A program made the position numbers and the translations under genes. Under the pieces are notes generated by a model. It was not told the DNA's origin, searched no databases, and saw only the letters and a list, made by a program, of their open reading frames with translations. 29,497 nucleotides of DNA from JBCBKZ01 sp039026975 (GTDB taxonomy: Bacteria > Bacteroidota > Bacteroidia > J057). Location of the stretch: NCBI GenBank assembly GCA_039026975.1, contig JBCCLI010000025.1, forward strand, positions 1 through 29,497, in the 5' to 3' direction. Shown here piece after piece: positions 24,761 through 29,497 of this stretch (position 1 is the stretch's first letter; every line of letters begins with the position of its first letter).

Positions 24761-25477
24761 ATGAATGTGAAAGATAATTACCAGTCTTACTTTGCTTCCA
24801 GGAGGGATGAGTGGAAAAAGAAAAATCCACGTGATTCTTCCTGGAGTGTATTTAAGATTATGGCTGAATTTGTGGAGGGCTATGAGAAGATGGGAGAAAT
24901 AGGACCTTGTGTATCCATTTTTGGATCTGCCAGGACTAAGTCTGGGACACATTATTATGAACTGTCCACTGAAATAGCGGAAAAGCTTACAAAAGAGGGG
25001 TTCGGGATAATTACCGGAGGAGGACCAGGCATTATGGAAGCAGGGAATAAAGGGGCTAAAGAAGCGGGAGGAGCATCTGTAGGGCTTTCTATTAGACTAC
25101 CATTTGAGCAAGGTTCAAATGAGTTTGTGGACTTTGATAAAGACCTGGACTTTAACTACTTCTTTGTGAGAAAGGTGATGTTTGTAAAATACGCTCAGGG
25201 ATTTATTGTCCTGCCAGGCGGTTTTGGAACCCTGGATGAGTTGTTTGAAGCACTTACCTTAATCCAGACCCTTAAAATCCAGCGTTTCCCTGTCATCCTA
25301 GTAGGAAGTAGCTTCTGGTCAGGACTGATTGATTGGATTAAGGAAACACTCCTGGAATCAGAATCAAATATTTCTCCGGAAGATTTAACCTTATTTCATG
25401 TGGTAGACACTGCTGATGAGGCAGTTAGCCATATTACGAACTTCTACAACAAGCATAAAATCAAACCAAATTTCTAA
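24761..25477 (+). CDS. LOG-family (TIGR00730) nucleotide phosphoribohydrolase
   Basis: This 238-residue Rossmann-fold protein belongs to the LOG ("lonely guy")/lysine-decarboxylase-like family. The two defining motifs are GGGPGIMEAGNKGA (residues about 87-100) and PGGFGTLDELFEAL (about 149-162), the latter holding the catalytic Arg/Glu region of LOG enzymes. VSIFGSART near residue 49 starts the nucleotide-binding fold. Members hydrolyse AMP or cytokinin nucleotides to base and ribose 5-phosphate; in bacteria without plant partners, AMP or related nucleotide turnover is likelier. It has its own promoter candidate, diverges from porQ, and precedes the transglycosylase gene with a 234-bp gap, so it is probably a separate transcript. 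That gap holds only a short AAGCTA-ATA-TAGCTT inverted repeat at 25656-25670. Confidence 0.9.
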   Translation: MNVKDNYQSYFASRRDEWKKKNPRDSSWSVFKIMAEFVEGYEKMGEIGPCVSIFGSARTKSGTHYYELSTEIAEKLTKEGFGIITGGGPGIMEAGNKGAKEAGGASVGLSIRLPFEQGSNEFVDFDKDLDFNYFFVRKVMFVKYAQGFIVLPGGFGTLDELFEALTLIQTLKIQRFPVILVGSSFWSGLIDWIKETLLESESNISPEDLTLFHVVDTADEAVSHITNFYNKHKIKPNF

Positions 25478-25711
25478 TTCCATCCACCTTTTTTCGATTA
25501 TTTCCATTCATATCTAACATACTGATTGTGAGATATAAGGATTTCCCTACATTCACGGCTTATTTAGATGAAGTTGGTACAACCATTAAATCAGTAAGCT
25601 ACTGAAAATCGACTTTTACGTGGGGATATTTGACCGTTCAGACAGCTACTTGGTAAAGCTAATATAGCTTCTGGTAACTTTCGAACATCAAAAGCATTCA
25701 AAATTAGTAGC

Positions 25712-26731
25712 ATGCCAAAATTCGTATTTTTTGTTATCACGTTGGGAATGATGGGAGGAGGATTAGCTTTCTACGGCTATGATCAAGCCGTGCAGCATCC
25801 TGAGATTAAAGTGATGCAAGCGCATATAAAGCCTGCGTCTATGGCCCTTCCTGATACCATCTTTTTCTGCGGAGAAGTAGTGCCCACTAATGAGGCAAGT
25901 GTCAGAAAAAGACTAGACCGCGAAATTCAAAAGCACGTTTATCATAAACCAGCCACTCAATTACTGCTGAGAAGAGCCGCTAAGTATAGAAAGCCCTTCC
26001 AGCGCATACTTAGACAGCATGGCGTACACGAAGATGTATTCTATATAGCCTTAGCTGAAAGTAATCTGAGTAATGCTATTTCTCCTAAAGGAGCTAAAGG
26101 GTATTGGCAGTTTATGAAAAGAACTGCAGAAGAATATGATTTAGAAGTGAATAATACCGTAGATGAGCGCTTTCACTCTATTAAGTCTACTGTAGCTGCC
26201 GCCAGATACTTCCGACAGGCTCATAAAAAGTTTGATAACTGGACCTTAGTGGCAGCTTCTTATAATATGGGGAGAACGGGTCTTTCCAGAGCCATCAGAA
26301 AACAAAATACCGCAGACTACTATCAGCTCAAGCTTAATAAGGAAACCGGAAACTACCTATACAGAATCCTTGGGATAAAGTTAGCGTTAGAAAATCCTGA
26401 ATTATTAGGGATTCCTGTACCTGATGACCTTTATAAGGACAATGAAAAACTAGAAGAGCTGGATATTCTTGATGATATTGAGGACCTGGAAGCTTTTGCC
26501 TTAGCCCTTGGAACTAACCTAAAAACCCTAAAAGTTCATAATCCCTGGCTAATATCAGATCATTTCGTTGCAAAACCGGGTAAAATATATAAAATTCATC
26601 TTCCCATTTCTGAAACCGAAGAGGCCTCAGAAGTGTTAAGTAGTAAGGTAACGGAAGAGCCGAATAGCATGTTATCCCAAACGAATATGAAGTTGGCTCT
26701 CGCAAAAGTAGAGTCCATATCGAATGACTGA
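25712..26731 (+). CDS. Membrane-anchored lytic transglycosylase (SLT/MltD-like)
   Basis: The 339-residue protein has an N-terminal hydrophobic segment (about 3-22, FVFFVITLGMMGGGLAFYGY) serving as signal or anchor, then an SLT lysozyme-like domain at about 95-235. The catalytic Glu is E116 in IALAESNLSNAISPKGAKGY, followed by WQFMKRTAEEYDL and AASYNMG, all typical of family-23 transglycosylases. Such enzymes cleave peptidoglycan between MurNAc and GlcNAc with anhydro-MurNAc formation. Residues about 250-300 (LEAFALALGTNLKTLKVHNP, then KPGKIYKIHLP) resemble the MltD region after the catalytic domain; no typical LysM repeat is seen. Its last codons overlap the uvrA start by 8 nt. The link with DNA repair is probably positional only. 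Confidence 0.9.
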   Translation: MPKFVFFVITLGMMGGGLAFYGYDQAVQHPEIKVMQAHIKPASMALPDTIFFCGEVVPTNEASVRKRLDREIQKHVYHKPATQLLLRRAAKYRKPFQRILRQHGVHEDVFYIALAESNLSNAISPKGAKGYWQFMKRTAEEYDLEVNNTVDERFHSIKSTVAAARYFRQAHKKFDNWTLVAASYNMGRTGLSRAIRKQNTADYYQLKLNKETGNYLYRILGIKLALENPELLGIPVPDDLYKDNEKLEELDILDDIEDLEAFALALGTNLKTLKVHNPWLISDHFVAKPGKIYKIHLPISETEEASEVLSSKVTEEPNSMLSQTNMKLALAKVESISND

Positions 26732-29497
26732 TAACGGGGAAGCATCTATCCATATAATCGGTGCCCGTGAGCACAACCTAAAAGACCTCGATCTTAAGAT
26801 CCCGAGAAATAAACTAGTAGTGATTACCGGAGTCAGTGGCTCCGGTAAAAGCTCTTTAGCCTTTGACACCTTATATGCTGAAGGGCAGAGAAGGTATTTG
26901 GAGAGCTTTTCCGCCTACGCCCGCCAATTTCTGGGTAACCTCAAAAGCCCGGATGTAGATAAAATTGATGGGCTTTCTCCCGTCATAGCTATTGAACAAA
27001 AGACTACCTCCCGCAATCCAAGATCTACCGTAGGCACTGTAACTGAGATCTATGACCTCCTAAGACTGCTATACGCACGTGCAGGAGAAGCCGTCAGTTA
27101 TAAGACCGGGAAGAAAATGGTCCGCATGACGGATGAGCAGATCGTAGACTCTATCAAGGCTGCCTTTCCTTCTCATAAAATGGTCATCCTGGCTCCACTG
27201 GTAAGGTCCAGAAAGGGGCATTACAGGGAATTATTTGAGAATCTCCGTAAGCAGGGATATACCAGAGTACGCGTGGATGGACAATTACTGGAGTTAGAAA
27301 AAGATATGAAGGTGGATAGGTATAAAATCCACGATATAGAGCTGGTCATAGACAGAGTCAAGATCCCTGAAAAAAATGATAGCAAGACTAACCAGCGCCT
27401 CCTCACCAGTATTCAGCAAGGGATGAAGACAGGAGATGGAACTGTTCTGCTGCTGGATATGGATACGGATTCTCCCCACTGGTATAGCCAGAACCTCATG
27501 GACCCTGAATCAGGCTTGAGTTATGATGTTCCCTCTCCTAATACCTTTTCTTTTAATTCTCCCTACGGAGCATGTCCTAAATGTAATGGGCTGGGTAATA
27601 TCTTCGAAGTAGACCAGGAAGCTCTCATCCCTGATAATAGCTTGTCCATTAATAAGGGCGCGATAGCTCCTTTAGGAGAATTCAGGGACATATGGGCATT
27701 CCGCCAACTCAGAAAAATAGCAGATAAGCTGGGATTCTCCTTAGCTACCCCTTTTAAAGACATCCCCCAGGTAGCAGTAGATCTCATCCTGGAAGGAAAG
27801 AAAACTGGGGAAGCCAAGTCTGTCAGGATTAAGTATGAAGGCATCAAGAAATTTGTGGCTGATCAGTACCATCATTCTTCCTCAGAAAAAATTAAGAGCT
27901 GGGCAGAAAAATTCATGAAAATCAACACCTGTCCGGAATGTGATGGCGCTCGTCTTAGAAAGGAAAGCAGGTACTTCCTGATGGCTGATCTGAACATAGC
28001 AGAAGTAGCCCATCTGGATATAGATTCCCTGTATACCTGGATTCATGAACTGGAACCTAAACTCTCAGAAAGACAACAGCTGATAGGAGCTGAAGTGATC
28101 AAAGAGCTAAAGAAGCGTATAGGATTTCTGAAGCAGGTAGGCCTGGACTACCTCAACCTCAACCGACCTGCCAAGTCTCTTTCTGGTGGAGAAGCCCAGC
28201 GCATCCGTCTGGCTACCCAAATAGGTTCTCAACTAGTGAATGTGCTCTACATATTAGATGAGCCCAGCATCGGGCTGCATCAGCGGGATAATGATAAGCT
28301 AATAGAATCCCTAAAAGAGTTAAGAGATCTGGGGAATTCTGTTATAGTAGTAGAGCATGATAAGGATACCATGCTGGCCTCAGACTATATCATAGACTTT
28401 GGGCCGGGCGCAGGGAAGTTTGGCGGTGAGATAGTAGCGTCAGGCCCACCAAAGGAGATGCAGCGAGCCAAAGTACCCACAGCAGACTATCTAGCGGGAA
28501 GAGCGGCTATTGAGATCCCGGCAGAAAGAAGAGCTAAAGATAAGCTGTCCCTTAAACTCATAGGAGCCTCCGGTAATAACCTCAAAAAGGTTACCCTCCA
28601 TTTACCGCTCGGCATATTTGTGTGTGTGACAGGTGTATCAGGAAGTGGGAAATCCACCCTCATTAATCAAACCCTCTACCCTATTCTCAACCAATATATT
28701 TATAAAGGCAAGAAAAAGCCCATGGCTTATGAGAAGATAGAAGGCTTGGAGAATGTGAATAAGGTGGTGCAGATAGACCAGTCTCCCATAGGGAGAACAC
28801 CTAGGTCCAACTGTGCTACCTACACAGGACTCTTCACCTATATACGTGAGTTATTTGCTCAGCTTCCAGAGTCCAAAATCAGAGGGTATAAACTAGGTAG
28901 ATTCTCCTTTAACGTAAAAGGTGGAAGATGTGAGACTTGTCAGGGTGGTGGGGTTCAGACAATAGAAATGAACTTCCTCCCGGATGTGTATGTTACCTGC
29001 CCCACCTGCCAGGGAAGGCGCTACAACAGAGAAACCCTGGAAGTGCGCTACAAAGGAAAGTCCATCTCTGATGTGCTGAACATGTCCGTCAAAGAAGCAC
29101 TCGAGTTCTTTGATGCTCTTCCCCGTATCAAAAGAAAACTGAAAACCCTCAATGATGTAGGGCTTGGTTACATCACCCTGGGACAACCTGCCACTACCTT
29201 ATCCGGTGGAGAAGCCCAGCGTGTCAAGATTTCTTCTGAGCTTTCCAAGAAGGATACGGGAAATACCATCTACATCCTGGATGAGCCTACTACGGGTCTC
29301 CACTTCCAGGACATAGAAATGCTGCTAGGGGTACTTAATCAACTAGTAGAAAGAGGGAATACAGTCTTAGTGATAGAACATAATATGGACGTGATCAAGT
29401 TTGCTGACCACATCATAGACCTGGGACCGGAAGGGGGAAATAAGGGAGGAAGCATCGTAGTAGAGGGTACTCCTGAAGAGATAGCTGCTCATCCTAC
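26724..29497 (+). CDS. uvrA: UvrA, nucleotide excision repair ATPase (3' end cut by window edge)
   Basis: UvrA scans DNA for bulky lesions and loads UvrB. I translated from the ATG at 26724 (MTDNGEASIHIIGAREHNLK), and about 924 codons are present; the family has about 940-950, so only the last few residues are missing. The first Walker A GVSGSGKSS is at about 36-44, and the second, GVSGSGKST, at about 636. Cys pairs of the zinc modules are CPKCNG (about 283), CPECDG (about 404), CETCQGG (about 736) and CPTCQG (about 760). Two ABC signatures, LSGGEAQR, are at about 486 and 826, each followed by a Walker B (YILDEPSIGLH and YILDEPTTGLH). It overlaps the transglycosylase gene by 8 nt (ATG inside its stop region), so translation is likely coupled. 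No LexA site was recognised. Confidence 0.96.
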   Translation, partial: MTDNGEASIHIIGAREHNLKDLDLKIPRNKLVVITGVSGSGKSSLAFDTLYAEGQRRYLESFSAYARQFLGNLKSPDVDKIDGLSPVIAIEQKTTSRNPRSTVGTVTEIYDLLRLLYARAGEAVSYKTGKKMVRMTDEQIVDSIKAAFPSHKMVILAPLVRSRKGHYRELFENLRKQGYTRVRVDGQLLELEKDMKVDRYKIHDIELVIDRVKIPEKNDSKTNQRLLTSIQQGMKTGDGTVLLLDMDTDSPHWYSQNLMDPESGLSYDVPSPNTFSFNSPYGACPKCNGLGNIFEVDQEALIPDNSLSINKGAIAPLGEFRDIWAFRQLRKIADKLGFSLATPFKDIPQVAVDLILEGKKTGEAKSVRIKYEGIKKFVADQYHHSSSEKIKSWAEKFMKINTCPECDGARLRKESRYFLMADLNIAEVAHLDIDSLYTWIHELEPKLSERQQLIGAEVIKELKKRIGFLKQVGLDYLNLNRPAKSLSGGEAQRIRLATQIGSQLVNVLYILDEPSIGLHQRDNDKLIESLKELRDLGNSVIVVEHDKDTMLASDYIIDFGPGAGKFGGEIVASGPPKEMQRAKVPTADYLAGRAAIEIPAERRAKDKLSLKLIGASGNNLKKVTLHLPLGIFVCVTGVSGSGKSTLINQTLYPILNQYIYKGKKKPMAYEKIEGLENVNKVVQIDQSPIGRTPRSNCATYTGLFTYIRELFAQLPESKIRGYKLGRFSFNVKGGRCETCQGGGVQTIEMNFLPDVYVTCPTCQGRRYNRETLEVRYKGKSISDVLNMSVKEALEFFDALPRIKRKLKTLNDVGLGYITLGQPATTLSGGEAQRVKISSELSKKDTGNTIYILDEPTTGLHFQDIEMLLGVLNQLVERGNTVLVIEHNMDVIKFADHIIDLGPEGGNKGGSIVVEGTPEEIAAHP

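Overview
The window reads as a chromosomal segment of a Bacteroidota bacterium, most likely of the Cytophagales/Cytophagia type. Three signs of the type IX secretion system (T9SS) support this: a PorX response regulator with a PglZ domain, a PorQ outer-membrane protein, and a giant PKD-repeat protein ending in a T9SS type-B (gliding-motility-associated) sorting domain. Ribosome binding sites are weak or absent, and Bacteroidota-type -7 elements (TAnnTTTG) precede tRNA-His and the LOG gene. No plasmid, prophage, CRISPR array or intact insertion sequence is visible.

Layout. 1-2540: a GH3-family acyl-adenylate enzyme (cut by the window edge), an unknown secreted or anchored protein, and a MarR regulator, all on the minus strand. 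2887-4548: a fusion of a CHAT (caspase-like) protease domain with a Hanks-type kinase domain whose catalytic residues are replaced, so a probable protease-pseudokinase. 4700-5370: a scar region with one copy of a decayed dispersed repeat, an unrecognised small ORF and an N-terminally truncated HxlR regulator. 5392-7688: an EthA-type Baeyer-Villiger monooxygenase and a short-chain dehydrogenase in one operon, preceded by a palindrome and a GC-rich repeat island. 8224-9558: a secreted coiled-coil protein with a long Arg/Asp/Glu/Tyr repeat tail.

9605-14855: a compact porX-tsaE-ald unit on the minus strand, a small membrane-anchored protein, and a divergent HD-domain phosphohydrolase. An Hpt phosphotransfer protein lies tail-to-tail with the HD gene. 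15281-15967: a gene-poor stretch with a possible structured RNA and tRNA-His(GTG). 15968-16519: a DinB-like protein, followed by a second copy of the decayed repeat. 16872-22517: the 1881-residue PKD/T9SS surface protein. 22836-24542: a polytopic membrane protein and porQ. 24761-29497 (plus strand): a LOG-family nucleotide hydrolase, a membrane-anchored lytic transglycosylase, and uvrA, which overlaps the transglycosylase gene by 8 nt and runs off the window.

How the genes fit together. PorX (control), PorQ (cell-surface attachment step) and the PKD protein (cargo) belong to one secretion and gliding pathway, though they are not in one operon. The Hpt protein near porX is a candidate phosphorelay partner by position only. 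The most unusual gene is the CHAT-pseudokinase. The AlaDH-family protein beside tsaE lacks both catalytic residues of known alanine dehydrogenases in my from-memory alignment, so its reaction should not be taken for granted.
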